A stretch of 64,000 nucleotides of DNA from Lysobacter capsici. GTDB taxonomy: Bacteria; Pseudomonadota; Gammaproteobacteria; Xanthomonadales; Xanthomonadaceae. The stretch spans positions 558,001 through 622,000 of the forward strand of contig NZ_CP076103.1 of the NCBI RefSeq assembly GCF_018732085.1. The letters are read 5' to 3'. Below, one piece after another: positions 36,149 through 44,710 of this stretch (positions within the stretch are counted from its first letter, which is position 1; each line of letters starts with the position of its first letter). The notes below the pieces were generated by a model. That model had not been told where the DNA came from. It ran no database searches and worked only from the letters and a program-made list of their open reading frames with translations. Made by a program: the position numbers and the translations under genes.

Positions 36149-36904
36149 TCACATGCTCTCCGCGCGCTTGCCCAATTCCTTGAGCCGATCCAGCGCCGGC
36201 TTGTTCATCCGCCGCGCATACGCCGGCAAGCGCTTGGCCCGCGCCTGCGCCTGCTCGCACAACTCGCGCGCGCGGCGCAGGTCGCCCCAGCCGATCAGGC
36301 ATTCGACGTAATGCACGTGCGCATCGAAGCCGCTGCTGTAACCGACCAGCGCCTCGAATTCTTCCTTCGCCTTGGCCTTGTCGCCGCTCGCCGCGACCGC
36401 GCGCGCATAGGTCAGATGGCCTTCGGGCGAACGGAACTCCGGCTTGCGCGCGATCAGGTCCTCGAGCGTCTGCCGCGCCTGCGCGGCGTCGCCGGCTTCC
36501 AGCAGGGCATGGGCGAGCTTGACCTGGATGTGCGGATCGTCGCGATGGATGCCGCTGAGCGCGGCGCGGTACAGCGGCAGCGCGTCGCTGGCGCGATCGG
36601 CGCCGAGCAGCGCATCGGCCAAGCGCATGCGGTTGTCGGTGGTGGCCGCGGTCTCGTAGGCGTCCTGCGCTTCGCGCAGTTCGCGGCCCGGGTCGAGCAG
36701 GCGCCGCACGTTGCCGGCCAAGGCGCGGCCGTGGCGGGTGTGGCGCTGGTCCGGCAGCCAGATCGCCACGCCGTAGACCACGCTGCCCAGCAGCGGGAAC
36801 ATGAAGAGAATCATCAACCAGTAGCGGTCCTGGCCGCTGCGCACGACATGCACGGCGAAGCACAGCGCGACGATGACGTGCAAACCCAGGCCGAGGTACG
36901 GCAT
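36149..36904 (-). CDS. Membrane-anchored tetratricopeptide protein
   Basis: The 251-residue protein starts at the ATG at 36904 with AAGGAT upstream. It has two N-terminal membrane helices ('LGLGLHVIVALCFAVHVV', 'YWLMILFMFPLLGSVVYGVAIWL') and then helical pairs typical of TPR ('NRMRLADALLGADRASDALPLYRAAL', 'IQVKLAHALLEAGDAAQARQTLEDLI', 'LTYARAVAASGDKAKAKEEFEALV', 'VHYVECLIGWGDLRRARELC'). It resembles proteins annotated only as 'tetratricopeptide repeat protein' in xanthomonads. No partner is suggested by the neighbours. Confidence 0.85.
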   Translation of the reverse strand: MPYLGLGLHVIVALCFAVHVVRSGQDRYWLMILFMFPLLGSVVYGVAIWLPDQRHTRHGRALAGNVRRLLDPGRELREAQDAYETAATTDNRMRLADALLGADRASDALPLYRAALSGIHRDDPHIQVKLAHALLEAGDAAQARQTLEDLIARKPEFRSPEGHLTYARAVAASGDKAKAKEEFEALVGYSSGFDAHVHYVECLIGWGDLRRARELCEQAQARAKRLPAYARRMNKPALDRLKELGKRAESM

Positions 36905-37163
36905 GACGCGATCCTTGCGAAAGAGGGGCAAAACGGACGGCCGATAGTTTCGTGATTCCGGTCGCAACGCGCCAGGGGGTTGCGGCGCCGCTCGTCGCCT
37001 CGCCGGCGGCGCGATCGCCCGTGCATTCGCGGCGTAGGCCAGGCACGACCGCGAACGTACCCGGGCCTGCAGCGCGCGGCGGCGTTCGGCCGGATCGCTG
37101 TCGCCAATCCGTCACACCTGCAACCGTCGGCACATCGCGCATGACCTGCTGTAGCCTTCAAGC

Positions 37164-39923
37164 ATGAATGTCCTCCTAGATACCAGCGACGAACCGCTGC
37201 GTGCGGTTGATTTCGCCTCCACCGACGCCTTGCTGCGCGACGACGTCAAGACCCTGGGCGCCCTGGTCGGCGAAATCCTCGCCGAACAGCGCGGTCCGGC
37301 CTTTCTCGACGATGTGGAGCGTCTGCGCCGCGCCGCGATCCGCCGCCGCGAGGCGCAGGCGCCGATCGGCGCCCTGGCCGAAGTGCTGGCCGATATCGAT
37401 CTGGACCAGGCCAGCGATCTGGTGCGCGCCTTCGCCACCTATTTCCAGGCGGTCAATCTGGCCGAGCGCGTGCATCGCATCCGCCGCCGCCGCGACTACG
37501 AACGCAGCGGCGCCGGCGCACAGCCCGGCGGCCTGCGCGACGCGATCGGCCTGCTCGCACGGCAAGGCGTCAGCGCCGAAGAAGTGGCCGCATTGCTGCC
37601 GCGGCTGCGGATCGAACCGGTGTTCACCGCGCATCCGACCGAAGCGGTGCGACGCGCGCTGCTGGAGAAAGAACGCACCATCGTCGGCTGCCTGGTCGCC
37701 GACATCGACCGTAACCGCACCCCCACCGAACGCCGCGCCGACCGCGAACGCATCCGCCTGGCCCTGACCGCGAGCTGGCAGACCGCCGAAGCGCCCGCGG
37801 CCAAGCCCAGCGTTGCCGACGAATTCGAACACGTTGGCTTCTACCTGTCCGACGTGCTGTACCGGGTGCTGCCGGTGTATTACGAAACCTTCGAGGACGC
37901 GCTGCGCGAAATCTACGGCGAGCGCTTCGAAGGCGGCGCGGCCTTGCCCGACGTGCTCGGCTTCGGCACCTGGGTCGGCGGCGACATGGACGGCAATCCG
38001 AACGTCGGCGCCGACACCATCGCCGCGACCTTGTCCGGCCAGCGCGCGCTGGTGCTCAATGCGTATCGCAACGACCTGGCCTCGCTGGCCGAACTGCTCA
38101 GCCAGTCGGTGACCCGCGTGCGCATCGACGACGCGGTGCTCGCGCGGGTCGAGGATTACCGCTATCAACTGCCGAAGGCGGCCGCGCTGCTCAAGCCGCG
38201 CCACGCCGACATGCCGTACCGCAACCTGCTGAGCCTGATGGCCGCGCGCCTGCAGGCCACGGTCGAGGAAAGCGTGCATGGCTATCCCGACGCGCCTGCG
38301 TTTCTGGCCGACATCGCCCTGATCGAACGCAGCCTCGCCGCCAATCAGGGCGAGCATGCCGGCGGTTTCGCGGTGCGCCGCCTGCGCCGCCGCGCCGAAT
38401 GCTTCGGTTTCCATCTGGCCAGCCTGGACCTGCGCCAGGATTCGGGCACCCACGATGCCGCGCTGGCCGCGCTGCTCGATATGCCCGATTGGGAATCGCT
38501 GGACGTGGCCGCGCGCGCCACCCGTCTGCACAGTTTGCTCGACGGCGACGCGCCGCCCGCGCGCGCCGCGGCCAATGCCGCGCAGTCCACGCTTGAGGTG
38601 TTCCGCGCGGTCGCGCGGCTGCGTCCGCGTTACGGCGAGCGCGCGTTCGGGCCGTACATCGTCAGCATGAGCCGCAGCGCCGCCGACGCGCTGGCGGTGC
38701 TCGCGCTGGCGAAAACCGCCGGTTGCGTCGATGGCGACGGCCGCGTGCCGTTGGATGTCGCGCCGCTGTTCGAAACCGTCGACGACCTCGACGCCGCCGC
38801 CGACACCTTGCGCGCCTTGTTCGCCGATCCGATGTACCGCGCTCACTTGCGCGCGCGCGGCAATCGCCAGGTGGTGATGCTCGGTTATTCCGACAGCGCC
38901 AAGGACGGCGGCATGGTCGCCTCGCGCTGGGCCTTGCAGCAGACCCAGATCGCGCTGACCGCGCTGGCCCACGACAGCCAGGTGCGGATCGCGTTCTTCC
39001 ACGGCCGCGGCGGTTCGATCAGCCGCGGCGGCGGCAAGACCGAGCGCGCGGTGATCGCCGCGCCGCGCGGTTCGGTCGACGGTTACCTGCGTCTGACCGA
39101 GCAGGGCGAAGTGATCCATCGCAAGTACGGCATCCGCGCGCTGGCGCTGCGCAATCTCGAACAGACCACCGGCGCGGTGCTGCGCGCGACCCTGCGTCCG
39201 CGCGCGCCGGAACCGCGCGAAGCCGGCTGGCGCGCGATCGCCGCCGAATTGGCCCAGCAGGCGCGCGCGCATTACCGCGCGCTGGTGCATGAAGACCCGC
39301 AGTTCCCGGCGTATTTCCGCGCCGCCACCCCGATCGACGTGATCGAGCGGCTGCGCATCGGCTCGCGCCCGGCCAAGCGCGCCGGCGTCGGCGACATCGG
39401 TTCGCTGCGCGCGATACCGTGGGTATTCGCCTGGTCGCAGAACCGCGCCGGTTTGACCGCGTGGTACGGCGTCGGCACCGGCCTGGGACGCGCGCTGGCC
39501 GAACACGGCCGCGACGCATTGGCCGAGATGGCGCGCGACTGGCCGTTCTTCGGCACCTTGATCGACGATCTGGAAATGGTCCTGGCCAAGTCCGACCCGG
39601 CGATCTTCGAACGCTATTCGATGCTCGCCGCCGACTTGCCCGAAGGCGATTTGCACGCGCGTTTCCATCCCGGCATCGCCGAGGAATTCGAGCGCACCCG
39701 CCGCGCGGTGCTGACGATCAAGGGCAGCGAAGAACTGTTGCTGGGCGATCACCGTCTGCGTCAGTCGATTCGCCTGCGCAACCCGTACGTCGACCCGATC
39801 AGCCTGTTGCAGGTCGACCTGCTGGCGCGCTGGCGCGCGGCGGGGCGGCCGGACGACGGCTTGCAGCAGGCCTTGGTGGCGACGGTCAACGGCATCGCGG
39901 CCGGGGTGCAGAACACCGGTTGA
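37164..39923 (+). CDS. ppc: Phosphoenolpyruvate carboxylase
   Basis: The 919-residue enzyme adds bicarbonate to PEP to make oxaloacetate, refilling the TCA cycle. Catalytic signatures are intact: 'FTAHPTEAVRR' (catalytic His), 'MLGYSDSAKDGG' (PEP carboxylase motif 1), 'FHGRGGSISRGGGKT' (motif 2 with the Arg/Gly loop) and 'WVFAWSQNR'; it ends 'NGIAAGVQNTG' as in the family. Length is usual. The ATG at 37164 has no strong RBS. It is monocistronic, followed by a tandem repeat array. Confidence 0.97.
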   Translation: MNVLLDTSDEPLRAVDFASTDALLRDDVKTLGALVGEILAEQRGPAFLDDVERLRRAAIRRREAQAPIGALAEVLADIDLDQASDLVRAFATYFQAVNLAERVHRIRRRRDYERSGAGAQPGGLRDAIGLLARQGVSAEEVAALLPRLRIEPVFTAHPTEAVRRALLEKERTIVGCLVADIDRNRTPTERRADRERIRLALTASWQTAEAPAAKPSVADEFEHVGFYLSDVLYRVLPVYYETFEDALREIYGERFEGGAALPDVLGFGTWVGGDMDGNPNVGADTIAATLSGQRALVLNAYRNDLASLAELLSQSVTRVRIDDAVLARVEDYRYQLPKAAALLKPRHADMPYRNLLSLMAARLQATVEESVHGYPDAPAFLADIALIERSLAANQGEHAGGFAVRRLRRRAECFGFHLASLDLRQDSGTHDAALAALLDMPDWESLDVAARATRLHSLLDGDAPPARAAANAAQSTLEVFRAVARLRPRYGERAFGPYIVSMSRSAADALAVLALAKTAGCVDGDGRVPLDVAPLFETVDDLDAAADTLRALFADPMYRAHLRARGNRQVVMLGYSDSAKDGGMVASRWALQQTQIALTALAHDSQVRIAFFHGRGGSISRGGGKTERAVIAAPRGSVDGYLRLTEQGEVIHRKYGIRALALRNLEQTTGAVLRATLRPRAPEPREAGWRAIAAELAQQARAHYRALVHEDPQFPAYFRAATPIDVIERLRIGSRPAKRAGVGDIGSLRAIPWVFAWSQNRAGLTAWYGVGTGLGRALAEHGRDALAEMARDWPFFGTLIDDLEMVLAKSDPAIFERYSMLAADLPEGDLHARFHPGIAEEFERTRRAVLTIKGSEELLLGDHRLRQSIRLRNPYVDPISLLQVDLLARWRAAGRPDDGLQQALVATVNGIAAGVQNTG

Positions 39924-40678
39924 GCACGAACGCCGCCCGCACCGACGCATCGACCCGCAGCGGCCTGTAGGCGCTGCGTAAGCTGCGACCGCGAGTTCGC
40001 GCCGATTGCGCAAGTTTCCTCACAGCCGCAACGGCGCGGTCGCGGCTCACGCCGCTCCTACAGTCGGGTCACACACCAATGACGCGACCGCACAGATTCT
40101 TCAACCCCGACGAAACTTCCCGTAGCCCCTGTAGGAGCTGCGCAAGCTGCGACCGCGAATCCGCACCAATTGCGCAAGTTTCGCCGTAGCCGCAATGGCG
40201 CGGTCGCGGCTCGCGCCGCTCCTACAGTCGGACGACGCACCAATGATGCGACCGCACAGATTCTTCAACTGCCGATGAAACTCCCCGCAGCCCCTGTAGG
40301 AGCTGCGCAAGCTGCGACCGCGAATCCGCATCAATTGCGCAAGTTTCGCCGTAGCCGTAATGGCGCGGTCGCGGCTCGCGCCGCTCCTACAGTCGGATGA
40401 CGCACCAATGACGCGACCGCACAGATTCTTCAACCCCCGCCGAAACTTCCCGCAGCCCCTGTAGGAGCTGCGCAAGCTGCGACCGCGAATCCACACCGAT
40501 TGCGCAAGTTTCGCCGTAGCCGCAATGGCGCGGTCGCGGCTCATGCCGCTCCTACATCCGGCCAACGCATCGCCGAACCGCGCAGGCCATCACCCCGGCC
40601 ATCTCGGTTCCACGACCGATCTGATACTATACCCCAGTATCCAGCGCCGACCTGTCGCCGCCGTCCGAGACCGCTGCC
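39924..40678. repeat. 165-bp tandem array of composite REP elements after ppc, plus frmR promoter
   Basis: Units start at 39964, 40128, 40293 and 40458 (periods 164, 165, 165), the last ending near 40557. Each has a left REP arm (CCTGTAGGAGCTGCGCAAGC), about 50 bp, the inverted right arm (GGTCGCGGCTCGCGCCGCTC), and a 65-bp spacer containing GACCGCACAGATTCTTCAAC. It resembles a BIME-type array. The stretch 40560-40678 holds the frmR promoter and operator. Confidence 0.92.
40624..40640 (+). promoter_or_regulatory. FrmR operator
   Basis: ATACTATACCCCAGTAT has the inverted ATACT/AGTAT ends flanking a C-run that CsoR/RcnR/FrmR-family repressors recognise. It lies 39 bp before the frmR start and overlaps a possible -10 (TACTAT), consistent with autorepression of the whole operon until formaldehyde is present. 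Confidence 0.8.
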
Positions 40679-40954
40679 ATGCCGCATTCCCCCGCCGAGA
40701 AAAAACGCGTGCTCACCCGCGTGCGCCGGATCAAGGGCCAGACCGAGGCCCTGGAGCGCGCGCTCGAGCAGGGCAGCGAATGCGCCGCGGTGCTGCAGCA
40801 GATCGCGGCGATCCGCGGCGCGATCAACGGCCTGATGTCGGAAGTGCTCGAAAGCCATATCCGCGAGGAACTCGGCCAGGCCGTGTCGTCGCAGAAAACC
40901 CGCAGCGCCAGCATCGACGAAGTCGCCGCGCTGGTGCGTTCGTATCTGAAATGA
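40679..40954 (+). CDS. frmR: Formaldehyde-responsive repressor FrmR
   Basis: The 91-residue all-helical protein belongs to the CsoR/RcnR family. It keeps the FrmR fingerprint: Pro2 next to the processed N-terminus, Cys35 ('GSECAAVLQQ'), His60 and Glu64 ('ESHIREEL'). In FrmR the N-terminal amine of Pro2 and Cys35 are bridged by formaldehyde, which releases DNA. It begins the operon with the glutathione-dependent formaldehyde dehydrogenase and S-formylglutathione hydrolase genes, with its operator just upstream. Confidence 0.95.
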   Translation: MPHSPAEKKRVLTRVRRIKGQTEALERALEQGSECAAVLQQIAAIRGAINGLMSEVLESHIREELGQAVSSQKTRSASIDEVAALVRSYLK

Positions 40955-41063
40955 ATCCGCTGCGCTCGCGTGCTTCGCATCGATCCAAGCGAAGCCGCAT
41001 CGCATCGTCGCCATCCCCATCCTTTCACGCCCCACGCGGCGCCACCGCAGGAGAATCCTTCCC

Positions 41064-42185
41064 ATGAGCCGGACCATCAAAAGCCGCGCCGCCGTCGCCT
41101 TCGCCGCCGGCCAGCCCTTGCAGATCGTCGAGATCGACGTCGAGCCGCCGCGCGCCGGCGAAGTGCTGGTGCGCATCACCGCCACCGGCGTGTGCCACAC
41201 CGATGCGTTCACCCTCAGCGGCGACGACCCGGAAGGCCTGTTTCCGGCGGTGCTCGGCCATGAGGGCGGCGGCGTGGTGGTCGAGGTCGGCGAAGGCGTC
41301 ACCAGCGTCAAGCCCGGCGATCATGTGATCCCGCTGTATACGGCCGAATGCCGCAAGTGCAAGTTCTGCCTGTCGGGCAAGACCAATCTGTGTCAGGCGG
41401 TGCGCGCGACCCAGGGCCGCGGCGTGATGCCCGACGGCAGTTCGCGTTTCAGCTACGAAGGCAAGCCGATCCATCACTACATGGGCTGCAGCACCTTCAG
41501 CGAATACACCGTGGTCGCCGAAGTCTCGCTCGCGGTGGTCAATCCGCAGGCGCCGCTGGAAAAGGTCTGCCTGCTCGGCTGCGGCGTCACCACCGGCATC
41601 GGCGCGGTCCACAACACGGCGAAAGTGCAGCCCGGCGACACGGTCGCGGTGTTCGGCCTGGGCGGCATCGGCCTGGCGGTGATCCAGGGCGCGGTGCAGG
41701 CCAAGGCCGGACGCATCATCGGCGTGGACACCAACGCGGGCAAGTTCGAACTGGCCAAGGCGATGGGCGCGACCGATTGCGTGAATCCCAAGGATCACGA
41801 TCGTCCGATCCAGGATGTGATCGTCGAGCTGACCGACGGCGGCGTGGATTTCAGCTTCGAATGCATCGGCAACGTCAAGGTGATGCGCGCGGCGCTGGAG
41901 TGCTGCCACAAGGGCTGGGGCGAGTCGGTGATCATCGGCGTGGCCGGCGCGGGGCAGGAAATCAGCACGCGTCCGTTCCAGTTGGTGACCGGGCGCGTGT
42001 GGCGCGGTTCGGCGTTCGGTGGGGTCAAGGGCCGCACTCAGTTGCCCGGCATGGTCGAGCAGGCGATGACGGGCGAGATCGATCTCGATCCGTTCATTAC
42101 CCATACCCTGCCGTTGGAACGGATCAACGAGGCCTTCGATCTGATGCACGAGGGCAAATCGATTCGCACGGTGATTCATTACTGA
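41064..42185 (+). CDS. frmA: S-(hydroxymethyl)glutathione dehydrogenase / class III alcohol dehydrogenase
   Basis: The 373-residue zinc enzyme oxidises S-hydroxymethylglutathione (formed from formaldehyde and glutathione) to S-formylglutathione with NAD+. Seen are the catalytic zinc ligands ('GVCHTDAFTLSG', 'LGHEGGGVV'), the structural zinc cluster ('AECRKCKFCLSGKTNLC'), and the NAD loop 'FGLGGIGLAVIQG'. 'DPEGLFPAVLGHEG' and the internal 'THTLPLERINEAFDLMHEGK' are class III features. It lies 109 bp after frmR and is cytoplasmic. Confidence 0.97.
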   Translation: MSRTIKSRAAVAFAAGQPLQIVEIDVEPPRAGEVLVRITATGVCHTDAFTLSGDDPEGLFPAVLGHEGGGVVVEVGEGVTSVKPGDHVIPLYTAECRKCKFCLSGKTNLCQAVRATQGRGVMPDGSSRFSYEGKPIHHYMGCSTFSEYTVVAEVSLAVVNPQAPLEKVCLLGCGVTTGIGAVHNTAKVQPGDTVAVFGLGGIGLAVIQGAVQAKAGRIIGVDTNAGKFELAKAMGATDCVNPKDHDRPIQDVIVELTDGGVDFSFECIGNVKVMRAALECCHKGWGESVIIGVAGAGQEISTRPFQLVTGRVWRGSAFGGVKGRTQLPGMVEQAMTGEIDLDPFITHTLPLERINEAFDLMHEGKSIRTVIHY

Positions 42186-42210
42186 GCCTGACGGCCGACA
42201 AGGACGGACC

Positions 42211-42525
42211 ATGAAGAACATCCAGGTCATCGAGCCCGCGCAGAACTGCGTCTACGACATCTTCGCCATCGACGACGAAGGTTTCGCGCTGATCTTTCCC
42301 GAGGGGCAGGATGTGGCTTTCGCCGACGAGGTGGCGACGCGGCATCCGGAGCATCTGCTCGAGCCGGTGTTCGAGCGTCTATGGCGGCAGCGCGTGCCCA
42401 AGCACCAGGCCAAAGGCATCCACGGCCTGCTGTTTTGCGATCTGGACGAAAAGAAGCAGTACTACCCTGATCGCATCGACGAGCACGCTATCAATCCCGA
42501 TGGCACCCGGCTCCGCGGAGGATGA
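42211..42525 (+). CDS. Conserved 104-aa protein in formaldehyde operon, unknown function
   Basis: This small acidic protein (begins MKNIQVIEPAQNCVYDIFAI) lies between frmA and the hydrolase gene, 25 bp after one and 3 bp before the other, so it is surely co-expressed. It contains 'DIFAIDDEGFALIFPEGQDV' and 'GIHGLLFCDLDEKKQYYPDR'. No signal peptide or membrane helix. I recognise no named domain. Its context suggests a role linked to formaldehyde or glutathione adducts, but nothing in the sequence proves this. Confidence 0.85.
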   Translation: MKNIQVIEPAQNCVYDIFAIDDEGFALIFPEGQDVAFADEVATRHPEHLLEPVFERLWRQRVPKHQAKGIHGLLFCDLDEKKQYYPDRIDEHAINPDGTRLRGG

Positions 42526-42528
42526 TCC

Positions 42529-43359
42529 ATGCAGAAAATCGAATCCCACGCCTGCTTCGGCGGCCGCCAGGAAGTCTGGAGCCACACCGCCACCACCCTG
42601 GGTTGCACGATGCGTTTCGGCGTGTACCTGCCGCCGCAGGCCGAGCGCGGCGATTGCCCGGTGCTGTACTGGCTGTCAGGCCTGACCTGCACCGAGCAGA
42701 ACTTCATCACCAAGGCCGGCGCGCAGCAGTTCGCGGCGCAGCACGGGGTGATCCTGGTCGCGGCCGACACCAGTCCGCGCGGCGAGGGCATGCCCGATGC
42801 GGAAGGCTACGACCTGGGCCAGGGCGCGGGGTTTTACCTCAATGCGACGCGGCCGAAATGGGCGGCGAATTTCCGCATGTACGACTATGTGGTCGATGAG
42901 TTGCCGGCGTTGGTCGACGCGCATTTTCCGACCACCAGTGCGCGCGGCATCAGCGGGCATTCGATGGGCGGGCATGGCGCGCTGATGATCGCGCTGAAGA
43001 ATCCGGGCCGCTATCGCAGCGTCTCGGCGTTCTCGCCGATCGCCGCGCCGTCGCATTCGCCGTGGGGCGAGAAGGCGTTCACCGCGTATTTGGGCGAGGA
43101 TCGCGAGGCGTGGAAGGCCTGGGATGCGACTGCGTTGGTCGCCGGTGCGCGTGAGCGGTTGCCGTTGTTGATCGATCAGGGCGGGGATGATGAGTTTCTG
43201 GTGTCGCAACTGAAGCCGGAGTTGTTGCGGGTCGCGTGTGAGGTCGCCAGGCATCCGCTGGAGCTGCGCATTCGGCCGGGGTGCGACCATAGCTATTACT
43301 TCATCGCCAGTTATATCGGCGAGCATGTCGCGCATCATGCCAAGGCGTTGCACGGCTGA
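42529..43359 (+). CDS. fghA: S-formylglutathione hydrolase
   Basis: The 276-residue alpha/beta hydrolase (esterase D type) releases formate and glutathione from S-formylglutathione, the last step of the pathway. It shows 'YWLSGLTCTEQNFITKAGAQ', the nucleophile elbow 'GHSMGGHGAL' with Ser145, 'QGGDDEFL' (acid) and 'CDHSYYFIASYIGEH' (His). Length fits the family. It ends the operon; repeats follow. Confidence 0.96.
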   Translation: MQKIESHACFGGRQEVWSHTATTLGCTMRFGVYLPPQAERGDCPVLYWLSGLTCTEQNFITKAGAQQFAAQHGVILVAADTSPRGEGMPDAEGYDLGQGAGFYLNATRPKWAANFRMYDYVVDELPALVDAHFPTTSARGISGHSMGGHGALMIALKNPGRYRSVSAFSPIAAPSHSPWGEKAFTAYLGEDREAWKAWDATALVAGARERLPLLIDQGGDDEFLVSQLKPELLRVACEVARHPLELRIRPGCDHSYYFIASYIGEHVAHHAKALHG

Positions 43360-43370
43360 GATTTGCGTGC

Positions 43371-43557
43371 TCTCACCCCGGCCCTCTCCCGCAAGCGGGA
43401 GAGGGAGTGGTTCGAAGGGGGTGATACAGGCGCGGGAGGCGGTGTTTCGGGTAATCGATGCACGCGCGAGTGGCACAGACGAGTAAATCTCCCCGGCATC
43501 CCGCGCCCTTCTCCCGCAACGCGGGAGAAGGTGGCCCGAAGGGCCGGATGAGGGCGC
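43371..43557. repeat. CTCTCCCGC / CCGGATGAGGG repeat elements after fghA
   Basis: Two elements, 43371-43410 (CTCACCCCGGCCCTCTCCCG with inverted GCGGGAGAGGG) and 43506-43557 (CTTCTCCCGCAACGCGGGAG then GGCCCGAAGGGCCGGATGAG), repeat the family seen at 23656-23777. Each can fold into one or two short hairpins and may also serve as transcription ends for the converging genes. Confidence 0.85.
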
Positions 43558-43564
43558 TCGCCCG

Positions 43565-44710
43565 TTACGACTTCTTCGGCGGCGGCAACGCTTTCGCATG
43601 CACCTTGTTGCCGTCGGCCAGCAGCGCGTTCGGCGCCAGCACCACGGTGTCGCCGGCCTGGATGCCGGTCAGCACTTCGACTTCGTTGCCTAGGTTGCGG
43701 CCCAGGGTCACGTCACGATACGACAGCGTCGAGTCCGCCTTCAAGGTCACCACCTGCACGCCGGTCGCGCGCTGGATCACGGTCGACACCGGCAGCACCA
43801 CGGCCGGCGCGACGCGCGGCAGGTGCAATCGCGCCGAGCCGACCATGCCGGCCGGGATGCGGCTGTCGGGGTTGGGCAGGCGCAGTTCGGTGCGCATCAC
43901 GCCGGCATCGCGCGAGAGCGTGCGCGCGCTGCGCGCGACCTGCGCCTTGAACACCTGGCCGGGCAGTTCCGGGAAGCTCACGTCGGCTTCCAGTCCGTTC
44001 TGGATCTGCATCGACACGTTCTGCGGCACGTCGACCACCACCCGCAGCGGATCGAGCACGGCGATCTCGAACATCGGCACGGTCGAGGAGGCCGAATCGC
44101 CGACCACCCGATCGCCGCGTTCGACATTGCGCGCCACCACGACACCGGCGAACGGCGCGCGCACCGACTGGAACGACTGCCGTTCGATCGCCGAGGTCAG
44201 CCGCGCCTGCGCCGCGTTGTGCGCGGCCACGGCGACGTCGTAATTGCCCTTGCGGTCGCTGAAGTATTCCTTCGACACCGCGCCGGTGCCGATCAGGGTC
44301 TGGGCGCGGTCGTAGTTGACCTTGGCCAGTTCCTGGTCGGCGGCGGTCTGCGCCAGCAGCGCGCGCGCTTCGCGCACCGACTGGTCGATTTCCGGCGCCG
44401 AGATCGTCGCCAGCACCTGGCCGGCGTCGACCTTGTCGCCGAGTTCGACCTTGCGTTCGCTGACGAAACCGGTCGCGCGCGCGTACAACTGCGCCGACTC
44501 GCCGGCCTGCGCGCGCGCGGGCAGGGACAGATCAAAGGCGGCATCGGCGGCCTTGGCCTGCACCGTGAGCACTTCGGGCAGGGCGTTGGCCGGCGTGGTC
44601 TCGGCGTCGCTGCGGCTGCAGCCGGCGAGCACGGTCAGCAGCGCGGCGGCCAGGGCGAGGCTCAGGCCGGCCCGGTCGAGCGGGTGGGAGACACGGATCG
44701 AGCGGTTCAT
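43565..44710 (-). CDS. RND efflux periplasmic adaptor (HlyD/MFP family), lipoprotein
   Basis: The 381-residue protein has a lipobox (LTVLAGC), a beta-barrel/lipoyl/coiled-coil layout ('GDKVDAGQVLATISAPEIDQ', 'LLAQTAADQELAKVNYDRAQ', 'RAPFAGVVVARNVERGDRV'), and a C-terminal 'GNEVEVLTGIQAGDTVVLAP' membrane-proximal domain. It links the inner-membrane pump to an outer-membrane channel. Its ATG overlaps the stop of the RND pump gene by 4 bp (ATGA at 44710-44707), so it is coupled; the order pump-then-adaptor is the reverse of the common one. Confidence 0.94.
   Translation of the reverse strand: MNRSIRVSHPLDRAGLSLALAAALLTVLAGCSRSDAETTPANALPEVLTVQAKAADAAFDLSLPARAQAGESAQLYARATGFVSERKVELGDKVDAGQVLATISAPEIDQSVREARALLAQTAADQELAKVNYDRAQTLIGTGAVSKEYFSDRKGNYDVAVAAHNAAQARLTSAIERQSFQSVRAPFAGVVVARNVERGDRVVGDSASSTVPMFEIAVLDPLRVVVDVPQNVSMQIQNGLEADVSFPELPGQVFKAQVARSARTLSRDAGVMRTELRLPNPDSRIPAGMVGSARLHLPRVAPAVVLPVSTVIQRATGVQVVTLKADSTLSYRDVTLGRNLGNEVEVLTGIQAGDTVVLAPNALLADGNKVHAKALPPPKKS

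Noticed and set aside
39964..40557. Regular repeat array that could suggest CRISPR
   Set aside because: Units are 165 bp with internally inverted arms and near-identical spacers; no short repeat plus unique spacers and no cas genes.
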